A stretch of 8,791 nt of DNA from JAZDLC01 sp043802345 (GCA_043802345.1 JAZDLC010000406.1:1-8791), one strand, 5' to 3'. Shown: positions 1 to 6,272, numbered from the stretch's first letter. Translations and numbers: made by a program. Notes: generated by a model from the letters alone, not told the origin.

Positions 1-75
1 CAGGCCTTCAAGAAGGAAGGCGAGCTGAAGAAGAAGCAGCTCCAGAAGGAGAAGACGGGAGTCAAGACTTTCTAG
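1..75 (+). CDS. C-terminal tail of an unidentified protein (5' truncated)
   Basis: Frame 1 is open from the window edge to a TAG at 73-75 and encodes 24 residues, about a third of them lysine (AFKKEGELKKKQLQKEKTG is the core). A charged lysine/glutamate helix followed by a short GVKTF end is common at the C-termini of nucleic-acid-binding or ribosome-associated proteins, but nothing here identifies the family. The start and all diagnostic domains lie outside the window. The frame call rests only on the open reading to a stop and the biased, protein-like composition, so it remains tentative. Confidence 0.5.
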   Translation, partial: QAFKKEGELKKKQLQKEKTGVKTF

Positions 76-130
76 AGGGAAGGCTCGCCAGGAGGAGAGA
101 CCCACGGAACAGCCGCTTCCCTGTCTCGCG

Positions 131-172
131 CTCACGAAAGGGCGCGGGGCGGGGAAGTGGCTTTTTCGTGGG
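131..172. other. Inverted repeat / hairpin between genes
   Basis: The arms CTCACGAAA (131-139) and TTTCGTGGG (164-172) pair over 9 bp with one G-U, enclosing a 24-base G-rich loop. It lies 56 bases after the stop of the truncated first gene and 110 bases before the exonuclease start. The arms do not end in a T-run on the + strand, so it is not a classical intrinsic terminator. It could be a weak terminator, an operator or chance. Confidence 0.25.
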
Positions 173-282
173 ACCCTTGCTCGGCGGCATGGGGCGGGAA
201 GACGGATCGCTTTTCCTCGCCGCGATTCCGTCCATCCGTTGTTACTCTCTTCGGTTCACCAGAACCTCCAGAGGGCTGAAGG

Positions 283-1002
283 ATGAACCGACCCACGATC
301 GTCTTCGACATGGAAACCGTCGGTGTGGACTGGGAGCAACTGGACGAGCACACACAGGACTACCTCGTGGAGCGATCCCGCCGCAGGATGGGCCGGGAAG
401 GGCAGACCGGCGGCAGCGCGGAGGCTGTCGCCAGGGAGGCGCTCGGGCTCTCTCCCGGCACGGGCCGGATCATCGCCATCGGCCTGTTCAACATGGAGTC
501 GAACCATGGCGCCTTGCTGTACGAGGGGACGGAGGGGTGGCTGGAGCCGGACCAGGACGGCACCCGGGTGTTCCGGGGCGACGAACCGGCGATGCTGAGG
601 GAATTCTGGGAGTTGCTGGATCGCTACGGCAGGGTCGTCACCTACAACGGAAGAGGATTCGACATCCCGTACGCGTACATCCGGTCAGCCATGCACGCGA
701 TCTCTCCGAGCCGGCAGCTACTGGGGAATCGCTTCTCCATCGCCGAGCATTGTGACCTGGCGGAAGTGCTGACCTTTTTCGGCGCGGCCCAGGAGCGTTT
801 CTCCCTGGACTACTGGTGCCGCCGCTTCGGCATCTCCTCGCCCAAGGAAGGAGGGATCGACGGATCCCAGGTCGGCGCTTTCTACCGGGATGGTCGGATC
901 GATGAGATCGCCAGGTACTGTCTCCGGGACGCGGTGGCCACCGGCGAGCTGTACCGGATGCTGGAGGGGAATTTGCTGGAGCTGTACAACAAGCGGCGGT
1001 AG
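283..1002 (+). CDS. DEDDy-type 3'-5' exonuclease, PolB-exonuclease-like (RNase H-like fold)
   Basis: A 239-residue single-domain protein that probably removes nucleotides from 3' ends of DNA or RNA by two-metal catalysis in the cytoplasm. All three exonuclease motifs are visible: Exo I as FDMET (D9, E11), Exo II as YNGRGFD (N122, D127) with the supporting HCDLAEV (D158), and Exo III as YCLRD (Y212, D216). The Yx3D form places it in the DEDDy class. The segment GRIIAIGLFN (61-70) after a charged insertion, and the SLDYWCRRFGI block (174-184), fit the stand-alone PolB-like exonuclease family (COG3298/PF10108-like). The ATG is preceded by AGAGGG about 8 bases upstream and the length is normal for the family. 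It is followed by a convergent gene pair, so it is probably monocistronic. The family is clear; the substrate cannot be told. Confidence 0.87.
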   Translation: MNRPTIVFDMETVGVDWEQLDEHTQDYLVERSRRRMGREGQTGGSAEAVAREALGLSPGTGRIIAIGLFNMESNHGALLYEGTEGWLEPDQDGTRVFRGDEPAMLREFWELLDRYGRVVTYNGRGFDIPYAYIRSAMHAISPSRQLLGNRFSIAEHCDLAEVLTFFGAAQERFSLDYWCRRFGISSPKEGGIDGSQVGAFYRDGRIDEIARYCLRDAVATGELYRMLEGNLLELYNKRR

Positions 1003-1090
1003 GGGGGGCTCGCCGGTGCCCTTGTTCTTGCCCGTGCACGTGCTCGAACCGGGTTCCGTTGGTCCGCCTTGACCTGGCAGCTCACGATTC

Positions 1091-1127
1091 GAGTACGAGT
1101 ACCGTCGCTAAAGCGACTGAGTACGAG
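1091..1127. repeat. Palindromic GAGTACGAG / GTCGCT-AA-AGCGAC hairpin element
   Basis: A perfect 6-bp stem, GTCGCT (1104-1109) with AGCGAC (1112-1117), has a 2-base AA centre. It is bracketed by GTAC at 1099-1102 and 1121-1124, which can extend the stem across a small internal loop. The 9-mer GAGTACGAG occurs directly repeated at 1091-1099 and 1119-1127. The element sits between the converging exonuclease and Nudix genes and lacks a T-run on either strand. It may be a bidirectional transcription-end structure or a dispersed REP-like intergenic repeat. Confidence 0.5.
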
Positions 1128-1157
1128 GAAAGCCGCCCAAGCCCCGCGCCCCGCGCC

Positions 1158-1550
1158 TCAGTACCTTCCCGCGAGGTAGTCCGCGAGAATCGATGAATGG
1201 TCGAAGGCGAGTTCAGGCAGTTCATCCAGCGCGAACACCCGCGCGACCCGCGCATCATCCCCGCCCCTCGGGGTTCCCTCCGCCCTTCCAATGAAGACCA
1301 TCGAAACAGTATGCCCCCGTGGATCCCTGGAGGGATCCGAGTACGCATGGAACTGGCGCACCAGCGTCACGTCGAGCGAGGTCTCCTCCTTCGCCTCCCG
1401 CATCGCGGCGGCCTCGAGCGTCTCGCCCACGTCGACGAATCCTCCCGGCAGGGCCCAGCCGAGTGGAGCGTGCTTTCGCTCCACCAACACCACCCCCGAC
1501 CCCAACTCGATAATGAGGTCCACGGTGAGCCGGGGTGTGACGGGGGGCAC
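1158..1550 (-). CDS. Nudix hydrolase
   Basis: Hydrolyses a nucleoside diphosphate linked to another moiety (ADP-ribose or oxidised dNTP are typical substrates). The Nudix box is GFVDVGETLEAAAMREAKEE followed by TSL, matching GX5EX7REUXEEXGU with S in place of the usual G near the end. The upstream LTVDLIIEL strand and the VLVERKHAPLGWALPGG segment match ADP-ribose pyrophosphatase-like Nudix proteins, as does the late FALDELPELAFDH helix. I prefer the GTG at 1550 (VPPVTPRLTVDL start, 130 residues). It lies 5 bases after the stop of the upstream CBS gene, with AAGAGG overlapping that stop at good spacing. The ATG at 1604 would give 148 residues but forces a 49-base overlap and has no visible ribosome site. 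It is likely co-transcribed with the CBS gene. The exact substrate is not readable from the sequence. Confidence 0.9.
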   Translation of the reverse strand: MPPVTPRLTVDLIIELGSGVVLVERKHAPLGWALPGGFVDVGETLEAAAMREAKEETSLDVTLVRQFHAYSDPSRDPRGHTVSMVFIGRAEGTPRGGDDARVARVFALDELPELAFDHSSILADYLAGRY

Positions 1551-1555
1551 GGCCG

Positions 1556-2053
1556 CTACCTCTTGCTCGACGATTTCAGGATCTTCTCGTAGTCGGCGAG
1601 GCATTTCAGGACGTCGGTGGACGAGACGATCCCCACCAGCCGGGGGCCTTCCGTGATCAGCACGCGATGCACTCTCTCCCGGCTCATCAAGGCCCCCAGC
1701 TCGCCGGCCGTCGCGTTGATCCCGGCCTTGACGATGTGGGTGGACATGATGTCACCTACGGTCTTGTCTCCATCCACCGAGAGGTCGGGTGGAGAGTACC
1801 CCTCGTCCAGGTCGATTTCTTCATCGGCCACGGCGTAGTACTGGCGGTTCGGCGTGAGCTGGTCTGTCTCGCTGGTGATGGAACTGACCAGATCACTCCT
1901 CGAGACCACTCCGATCGGATAGCCGGCGCTATCGACCACCGGAAGGCCATGGATTCCCTCTTCTTCCATGAGCAATGCCAGGTCTCGAAGGGACATGCCC
2001 GGGGAAGCGGTGATGACGTCCTTCTGCATCAGGTCGGCGGCTTTGCGGATCAT
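1556..2053 (-). CDS. Protein with two CBS domains
   Basis: A 165-residue protein made almost entirely of a CBS pair (Bateman module), which in known proteins binds adenine nucleotides (AMP, ATP, SAM) and acts as an energy or ionic-strength sensor. CBS1 spans about residues 5-60 (ADLMQKDVITASPGMSL to IGVVSRSDLV), and CBS2 about 97-155 (TVGDIMSTHIVKAG to VGIVSSTDVLKCL). Each ends with the G(V/I)VSxxD motif used for ribose and phosphate contacts (48-54, 141-147). The acidic linker 75-95 (VADEEIDLDEGYSPPDL) is longer than usual. There is no catalytic or membrane part, so it probably regulates a partner in trans. The ATG has GGAGA about 7 bases upstream. The Nudix gene follows after 5 bases, so both probably form one operon linking nucleotide sensing to nucleotide-sugar hydrolysis; that functional link is inference. 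Confidence 0.9.
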   Translation of the reverse strand: MIRKAADLMQKDVITASPGMSLRDLALLMEEEGIHGLPVVDSAGYPIGVVSRSDLVSSITSETDQLTPNRQYYAVADEEIDLDEGYSPPDLSVDGDKTVGDIMSTHIVKAGINATAGELGALMSRERVHRVLITEGPRLVGIVSSTDVLKCLADYEKILKSSSKR

Positions 2054-2349
2054 CGTGGATCTCCAATCCTCTAGGTCGGTTCCTGGGCATCGGCGCCCGC
2101 TCTTGATCTATGTCGGCCAGAATACTGCATGAACTCCAGATGTGTCGTCAACGTCGGATTTGCGTCTGTCGCGTGGTCAAGGAGTTGTCCGGATCCGAGA
2201 CACGGTCCGACGCGGATCTGTCGCGGCGCGGTGGACCGGCAGGCCGGTGCCGGACCGGGACGAGATGCCCTGCTCAATAGTGGCAATTCTGTTTGTGTGG
2301 ATCTCTACGATCTTCTCGGATCGGATCGAGAGTGCGAGGAGAGTGACCG
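2054..2349. promoter_or_regulatory. Divergent intergenic region, presumed promoters for the CBS and Pqi-like operons
   Basis: This 296-base gap separates the minus-strand CBS/Nudix pair from the plus-strand lipoprotein operon, so it should carry both promoters. On the minus strand a TTGACG-like box (2146-2151) lies 18 bases from CAGTAT (2122-2127) and 21 from TATTCT (2119-2124). This is a weak sigma-70-like candidate for the CBS operon. On the plus strand no convincing -35/-10 pair was found. The short reading frames here show no protein-like composition, and I see no gene. Confidence 0.35.
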
Positions 2350-3024
2350 ATGCCGGAGCTGTGCCTGACCAGGCCCCGGGGCATGACGCGATCGGGGCGC
2401 CTCGGGTGTCCCTTTCGAGTCGTCGTGCTCGCCGCCTCGCTGGCCTGCGTCATGGGATGCGCGAGCGAGGAGCCGGAGGGAGCCCCGCCAGGTCCAGTGG
2501 ACTCGATCTCAAGGGCGCTCCTGCTGCGAGACGTCCCGGTCGACTCGGCCCTCGGGTACGAGACCGCCACGGTGAACGTCCACTCAGTCGTCTACGGGAA
2601 TCAGGAGTGCCTCGCCATCGTGGTGGAAGACGGGGAGGATCTCCCGCTGCTCCTGTACATTCCCGCTCGCGTTCGGCTCTCCGATGGGGGGGCGCTCGTG
2701 ACGCTGTCAGGCGAGGAGGGGAGGAAGCTGACCGCCGTGCTGCCCGTGGCAGGACAGGACGCCGAGGTCGAGATCGATCAGTTCTTCTCCTCCTTTGAAC
2801 TGACCACCGACTACCCGGACGAGCGGCGGGATTCGCTGCACATCGAGCTGGACAGTGAAGAGGATCTGGAGGTGACGGTAGAGGTCTCGTGCGAGCGTTA
2901 CGGCCCCCCCGGGTTCATGGGGTTTGGCCGGGAGGTGCTCTACGAGCAGGCTCCGGTCCGCTTCATCCTGCGGCGGGCTCTCTCGACGCAGGCTGCGCGG
3001 GTCTGGATGGTCAGAAACAAGTGA
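2350..3024 (+). CDS. Predicted lipoprotein of unknown function, first gene of a PqiA/PqiB-like operon
   Basis: A 224-residue exported protein. A basic N-terminus is followed by a hydrophobic stretch (about 23-36, RVVVLAASLACVMG) and a lipobox VMGC with the lipidated cysteine at C37. The ASEEPEG residues after it are acidic, leaving the final membrane unclear. The mature part is rich in predicted beta strands (for example ETATVNVHSVVYG, LPLLLYIPARVRL, LEVTVEVSCERYG, PVRFILRRAL) and has acidic patches (DSEEDLE). I do not recognise the family, and it is not clearly the PqiC/DUF330 lipoprotein. The ATG at 2350 has AGGAGAG at good spacing; the internal ATG at 2383 would also keep the signal. The PqiA-like gene begins 7 bases after its stop, so a role with the MCE system in the envelope is inferred from context only. 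Confidence 0.8.
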   Translation: MPELCLTRPRGMTRSGRLGCPFRVVVLAASLACVMGCASEEPEGAPPGPVDSISRALLLRDVPVDSALGYETATVNVHSVVYGNQECLAIVVEDGEDLPLLLYIPARVRLSDGGALVTLSGEEGRKLTAVLPVAGQDAEVEIDQFFSSFELTTDYPDERRDSLHIELDSEEDLEVTVEVSCERYGPPGFMGFGREVLYEQAPVRFILRRALSTQAARVWMVRNK

Positions 3025-3031
3025 CGGAACG

Positions 3032-3625
3032 ATGCGGACCTGCTTCTGCTGCGGCCTGATTCAACGGATTCCGGAAGTCCCTCGCGGCATGAGGGCTCGC
3101 TGCGCGCGCTGCGGGACGTCGTTTCCGTCGGCGGAGGCTCGCCGGCTCGCCGGGAGCCGCACGTCCGCCGTGGCCCTGGCGGCCCTGATCCTCTATCCGC
3201 TGGCGGTGACCCTGCCGATCCTGCGCGTTTCGAAGCTTGGGATGCAGCATGAGACCGGCATCCTGGAAGGGACGGTCCGTCTTCTTCAGGGAGGACAGTG
3301 GACCGTGGGCCTGGTGGTCCTGGTCTGCTCCGTGCTCTTTCCGCTGTTCAAGCTCCTGAGCCTGCTGCTGCTGACGAGCGGATGGCGGTTCCGGCGGCTG
3401 CTCGGGCGGCGCCACCAGGCGCTGACCTACCAGATCGTGGAGTGGACCGGCCGCTTCGGGATGCTGGACGTGCTCCTGGTGGCCCTGCTGGTGGCCGTGC
3501 TCAAGCTCGGAGACCTGGTGAGCGTGAGCGCGGGGCCCGGCGCGGTGGCCTTCGCCGCCTGCGTCATGCTCAGTCTGGTCGCCTCCGCGTTGTTCGATCC
3601 CCACGCCCTCTGGGAGGAACCGTGA
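3032..3625 (+). CDS. PqiA-domain integral membrane protein
   Basis: A 197-residue inner-membrane protein of the paraquat-inducible protein A family, the usual partner of MCE-domain proteins in lipid transport between membranes. The N-terminus carries a zinc-ribbon-like pair of CxxC motifs (C4/C7 and C24/C27, the second as RCARCGTSF). Four hydrophobic segments follow, at about 45-64 (AVALAALILYPLAVTLPI), 91-115, 145-160 (LDVLLVALLVAVLKLGDL) and 168-188. The LPILRVSKLG loop after the first helix and the GMLDVLLVA segment are typical of the family. E. coli PqiA has two such domains; this protein has one. I chose the ATG at 3032, which puts the first CxxC at the N-terminus and follows the lipoprotein stop by 7 bases. 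An upstream in-frame ATG would only add unlike sequence overlapping the lipoprotein. The gene abuts the MCE gene with 1 base between. Confidence 0.86.
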   Translation: MRTCFCCGLIQRIPEVPRGMRARCARCGTSFPSAEARRLAGSRTSAVALAALILYPLAVTLPILRVSKLGMQHETGILEGTVRLLQGGQWTVGLVVLVCSVLFPLFKLLSLLLLTSGWRFRRLLGRRHQALTYQIVEWTGRFGMLDVLLVALLVAVLKLGDLVSVSAGPGAVAFAACVMLSLVASALFDPHALWEEP

Positions 3626-3626
3626 G

Positions 3627-5051
3627 ATGAGTCCCGCCTCCATGTCCGGGGAGCAGTCGCTTCCCACGGCCGTGCTCGCGCCGCGGCGGCCTTCGCTGCT
3701 CTGGGTGCTGCCGATGCTGGCTCTGCTGCTGGCCGCCTGGCTCGGTGTGCGGGCCTTTTCGCCGCGCGAAGTCGAGATCACGGTTCAGTTCGAGCGTGGA
3801 TACGGACTGAGCGCTGGTGACGAGGTCCGATACCGGGGGATCGCCATCGGTGAGGTGCTGTCGGTATTGCTTGCCCCCGAGCGGGATGCAATCGAGGTCC
3901 GCCTCTCTCTCCTGTCCGAGGCATCCCACTTCGCCCGGGAGGGGTCGCGCTTCTGGATCGTCCGGCCTCAGATCAGCCTGGCGGGGATTCGAGGGGTGGA
4001 GACACTGCTTGGCACGAGATACGTGGCGGCCCTGCCGGGGAGCGGCGGCGGAGAGAGCCGTCAGTACTGGTTTCTAGGTCTCGAGACGCCGCGGGTCGTA
4101 GACAGCGTCGGCGCGGGCGACCTGGAGATCATTCTGGAGAGCAAGCAGCGCGGGAACCTGGATGCCGGCACCGCCGTGACCTACAGGGAAATCCGGATCG
4201 GCACCGTGATCGCGGTGGGTCTCTCGCTGGACGGGCGCACCGTGGAGGCGCGGGCGCAGATCGAGAAGCCGTACGTCCCGCTGATTCGCCAGGGTTCACG
4301 CTTCTTCTTTAGCGGGGGAGTGGGTGCGCACTGGGGTTCCCGGCTGCTCTGGATGGAGTTCGAGGGGGACCTGGCCCGGCTCGGCCTGGGAGGCTCCGCG
4401 GCCGTGGCCACCCCGCCGGACGGCGGGCCGATCGTGAAGACCGGACATCGCTTCGAGCTGGCGGACGAGCCCCGCCAGGAGTGGCTGGAATGGAACCCGT
4501 CCATCGCGATCGGGAATGCCCTCCTGCCGGAGGGCACCGTCCTCCCCCGGCCGATCCGGGCGCGGCTCTCCTGGAGGCAGGGGTTCTTCAAACGGAGCCG
4601 ATCGAATTCGGGGTGGCTGCTCCAGACCGAAGCGGGGCTGGTCGGTCCCGAGGATCTGCTGATGCCCCCGGAGGACGCTGACTCCCCCCGCCTGGAGGCA
4701 GAAGGACAGGCGCTTCCCGTGGGAGGCGCGGTGCGGCTGGTCGCGGGGCTCGCCCGGTGCGAAGGGCGGCTGATGGAGACTTCTTTCGCCCTGCCGGAGG
4801 TGGCTCCTCCGGCAGAAGCTGTGGACTGTCTGGTTTTCGGGGACCGGCCGGAGACCCCACTGTCCCTCCCGGCCCACCGGATGCGGACGGGGCCAGGATC
4901 CTGGATCGTGGATCGGTCGGTGGGGGTGGATCCGCGCTGGCATGGCGGCGCTGTCCTGGACCGGGAGAGCGGGGTCCTCTGTGGCTTCCTGCTGGTGGAG
5001 GGGGGGGAGGCCCGGGTCGTGCTCCTTCCCGGGAAGCCGGAGGACGGCTGA
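3627..5051 (+). CDS. PqiB-like MCE-domain protein with two MCE domains and an unusual C-terminal domain
   Basis: A 474-residue single-pass envelope protein, probably part of a trans-envelope lipid-transport conduit with the PqiA-like protein. A proline-rich N-terminus precedes one membrane helix (23-42, SLLWVLPMLALLLAAWLG). MCE domain 1 (about 47-137) has YGLSAGDEVRYRGIAIGEV and SRFWIVRPQISLAGIRGVETLLGTRYVA. MCE domain 2 (about 165-260) has LDAGTAVTYREIRIGTV and SRFFFSGG. E. coli PqiB has three MCE domains. Here, instead of a third, residues about 298-474 form a different domain. It contains GWLLQTEAGLVGPEDLL, VDCLVFGD and a closing WHGGAVLDRESGVLCGFLL, which resembles a trypsin-like fold that has lost the catalytic serine motif. 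The start has GGGAGG 9 bases upstream. It is translationally close to pqiA (1 base) and to the next gene (22 bases). Confidence 0.87.
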   Translation: MSPASMSGEQSLPTAVLAPRRPSLLWVLPMLALLLAAWLGVRAFSPREVEITVQFERGYGLSAGDEVRYRGIAIGEVLSVLLAPERDAIEVRLSLLSEASHFAREGSRFWIVRPQISLAGIRGVETLLGTRYVAALPGSGGGESRQYWFLGLETPRVVDSVGAGDLEIILESKQRGNLDAGTAVTYREIRIGTVIAVGLSLDGRTVEARAQIEKPYVPLIRQGSRFFFSGGVGAHWGSRLLWMEFEGDLARLGLGGSAAVATPPDGGPIVKTGHRFELADEPRQEWLEWNPSIAIGNALLPEGTVLPRPIRARLSWRQGFFKRSRSNSGWLLQTEAGLVGPEDLLMPPEDADSPRLEAEGQALPVGGAVRLVAGLARCEGRLMETSFALPEVAPPAEAVDCLVFGDRPETPLSLPAHRMRTGPGSWIVDRSVGVDPRWHGGAVLDRESGVLCGFLLVEGGEARVVLLPGKPEDG

Positions 5052-5073
5052 GAGCGCAGCTCAACGCCAGGCA

Positions 5074-5361
5074 ATGGCTCGCAAGATCATCCAGTTCCAG
5101 CGTCGGATCACCCGGGAGGAGGCGGACACCTCCAGGATCCTGATCCGGCGGGAGTTCGTCCGGCATTTCGGGGGGCTGCCGGAGGAACTCGTGGTGACGC
5201 TGGATGGGACGCGCTGTACGGGCACACTGCTCTCGGCCCCTTGTTCCTGCTGCGGACCGGCGCGCCCACACAGCCACCACTTCCTGCTGCTTCGGGGAGG
5301 CGGCCGCCTCGATTCCGGCCGCCGGGTGACGGTTCGAGTCGAGGCCATCCGTCCCGACTGA
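5074..5361 (+). CDS. Small Cys/His-rich protein of unknown function
   Basis: A 95-residue protein with no signal peptide or membrane helix. The N-terminal 30 residues are basic and helical (MARKIIQFQRRITREEADTS). A short beta-rich part follows, with a compact metal-ligand cluster: C48, then CSCC at 57-60 and HSHH at 66-69. The end is strand-like (RRVTVRVEAIR). The cluster suggests zinc, copper or iron binding, but the family is not recognised. The ATG at 5074 follows the MCE gene by 22 bases; its ribosome site is weak. An in-frame ATG farther upstream would overlap the MCE gene and give unlike sequence. It is probably the last gene of the lipoprotein-PqiA-MCE operon, since a possible terminator and a 110-base gap follow. 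Confidence 0.72.
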   Translation: MARKIIQFQRRITREEADTSRILIRREFVRHFGGLPEELVVTLDGTRCTGTLLSAPCSCCGPARPHSHHFLLLRGGGRLDSGRRVTVRVEAIRPD

Positions 5362-5370
5362 CACCTTTTT
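5337..5370 (+). terminator. Possible weak intrinsic terminator of the MCE operon
   Basis: AGTCG (5337-5341) can pair with CGACT (5355-5359) across a 13-base loop that contains further G/C pairing options. A T-run lies at 5366-5370, six bases after the stem. The stem overlaps the end of the 95-residue gene. The stem is short and the T-run is not immediate, so this is a weak candidate. Confidence 0.25.
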
Positions 5371-5419
5371 CGGTTATTCGCCGGCTCTCGGGGCATTCTC
5401 CACCACAGACAGGTGTCAG
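5358..5419. promoter_or_regulatory. 9-bp inverted repeat upstream of the first sigma gene
   Basis: CTGACACCT (5358-5366) and AGGTGTCAG (5411-5419) are perfect inverted copies, 44 bases apart, filling the gap before the sigma gene. The inner half is itself partly symmetric (GACA-GG-TGTC, 5408-5417). The spacing suggests either two operator half-sites for a dimeric regulator or a long-loop hairpin. No clear -35/-10 pair is visible nearby. Confidence 0.35.
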
Positions 5420-5471
5420 GGCGATCCAATAGTTGTACGTCTGTACTGGTGTTTGCGGCCGGTACTCGGGG

Positions 5472-6272
5472 ATGGATGTCTTGGTGAGTACGGCGACAGG
5501 ACTGATCAGGGTGAGGAATCGTTCCGACTGCGTGAGTGATATCCCCCCCGTCCTGTCCAGGGCGGCTGCCCTGGCCATGGTCGCTTCCCTGAACGAGACC
5601 CTGCGGTCGTCGGACTGCCTGCTGCAGGTTCCCGAGCCGAATGGCGGTCCGGGTGACCGCGACCAGCTCTCCATGTGCCTCATGGCGGTGCTGCAGGCAA
5701 CGCGGGAGCGGGACGCCTTTGAACTCCTGTACCTGCTCAATGCGCGCGTGGTCCACCTCTACTGCAAGAGCCGTCTGCGAGCCAGCACTGCTCCGCTCCC
5801 GTTTCTCGACCCGGCGGACGTGGTGGATGAGACGTTCATGAACGTCTACCTGCGCTGTGAGAGCTTCTGCGTCGAGAAGAGCACTTCCTTCACAGGGTGG
5901 GTGCTGGTCGTGGCGGAGAACATCATGCGGCAGGACTATCGGCGCAGGCTTCACCTGCGACGACAGGAGTTGCCGGCCGATGATTTCATCGCGGATCATC
6001 AACCCGGTCCCCAGGCGCAGGTTCTCTACCACGAAGTGGTCGAGACTTTCGAGGAGAGCTGGAATCTCTTCGTCCGGCTCTGCGCCGCCGGAATCCTCAA
6101 CCTCCCGTCGCGCTGGAGACATGCGCTCGAACTGCGAGAAAGTGAGTCTCTCAGTTACAGGGAGATCGGCCGGAGGATGGATCTCTCCACAGGTCATGTA
6201 GGCATGTTGATCCGTCGTGCCCGACTGCGGGTCTTGCGACAGGTCAAACGTTCCCTGGATCAATTCCGATGA
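5472..6272 (+). CDS. Sigma-70 family (ECF-like) RNA polymerase sigma factor with long N-terminal extension
   Basis: Directs RNA polymerase to alternative promoters. From the ATG at 5472 it has 266 residues, longer than a usual ECF factor of about 170-200. Region 2 covers about 80-160: DPADVVDETFMNVYLR (113-128) is the core-binding helix, and SFTGWVLVVAENIMRQDYRRR (139-159) is the -10 recognition part. Region 4 covers about 209-258, with the HTH SYREIGRRMDLSTGHVGMLI (228-247). The first 79 residues match no sigma region I know, and the linker (160-208) is also long. Seven cysteines (20, 49, 69, 98, 129, 133, 204) are many for a sigma factor. The frame is open back to a TTG at 5433; no start has a strong ribosome site, so the N-terminus is uncertain. 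The stop overlaps the anti-sigma ATG by four bases (ATGA), giving translational coupling and a likely cognate pair. Confidence 0.82.
   Translation: MDVLVSTATGLIRVRNRSDCVSDIPPVLSRAAALAMVASLNETLRSSDCLLQVPEPNGGPGDRDQLSMCLMAVLQATRERDAFELLYLLNARVVHLYCKSRLRASTAPLPFLDPADVVDETFMNVYLRCESFCVEKSTSFTGWVLVVAENIMRQDYRRRLHLRRQELPADDFIADHQPGPQAQVLYHEVVETFEESWNLFVRLCAAGILNLPSRWRHALELRESESLSYREIGRRMDLSTGHVGMLIRRARLRVLRQVKRSLDQFR

Noticed and set aside
1046..1056. GAACC-G-GGTTC palindrome reminiscent of a tRNA T-arm
   Set aside because: No acceptor, D or anticodon arm can be built around it on either strand.
141..1150. Inverted copies of GGCGCGGGGC (141-150 and 1141-1150) flanking the exonuclease gene
   Set aside because: The 10-mer is pure G/C low-complexity sequence in a GC-rich genome; no target-site duplication or transposase was found.
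2281..2296. A sigma-54-like TGGCA...TT match upstream of the lipoprotein operon
   Set aside because: The -12 dinucleotide is TG rather than GC, and no enhancer-binding regulator is nearby.
2142..2798. A 218-codon plus-strand frame crossing the promoter region into the lipoprotein gene
   Set aside because: Its product is arginine/glycine-rich noise, and the overlapping frame from 2350 has a lipobox and a good ribosome site.
5061..6263. A 400-codon open frame on the minus strand opposite the first sigma gene and the 95-residue gene
   Set aside because: It is the mirror of genuine coding sequence on the plus strand, its product has low-complexity His/Gln/Pro/Arg composition, and the plus-strand frame has clear sigma regions 2 and 4.
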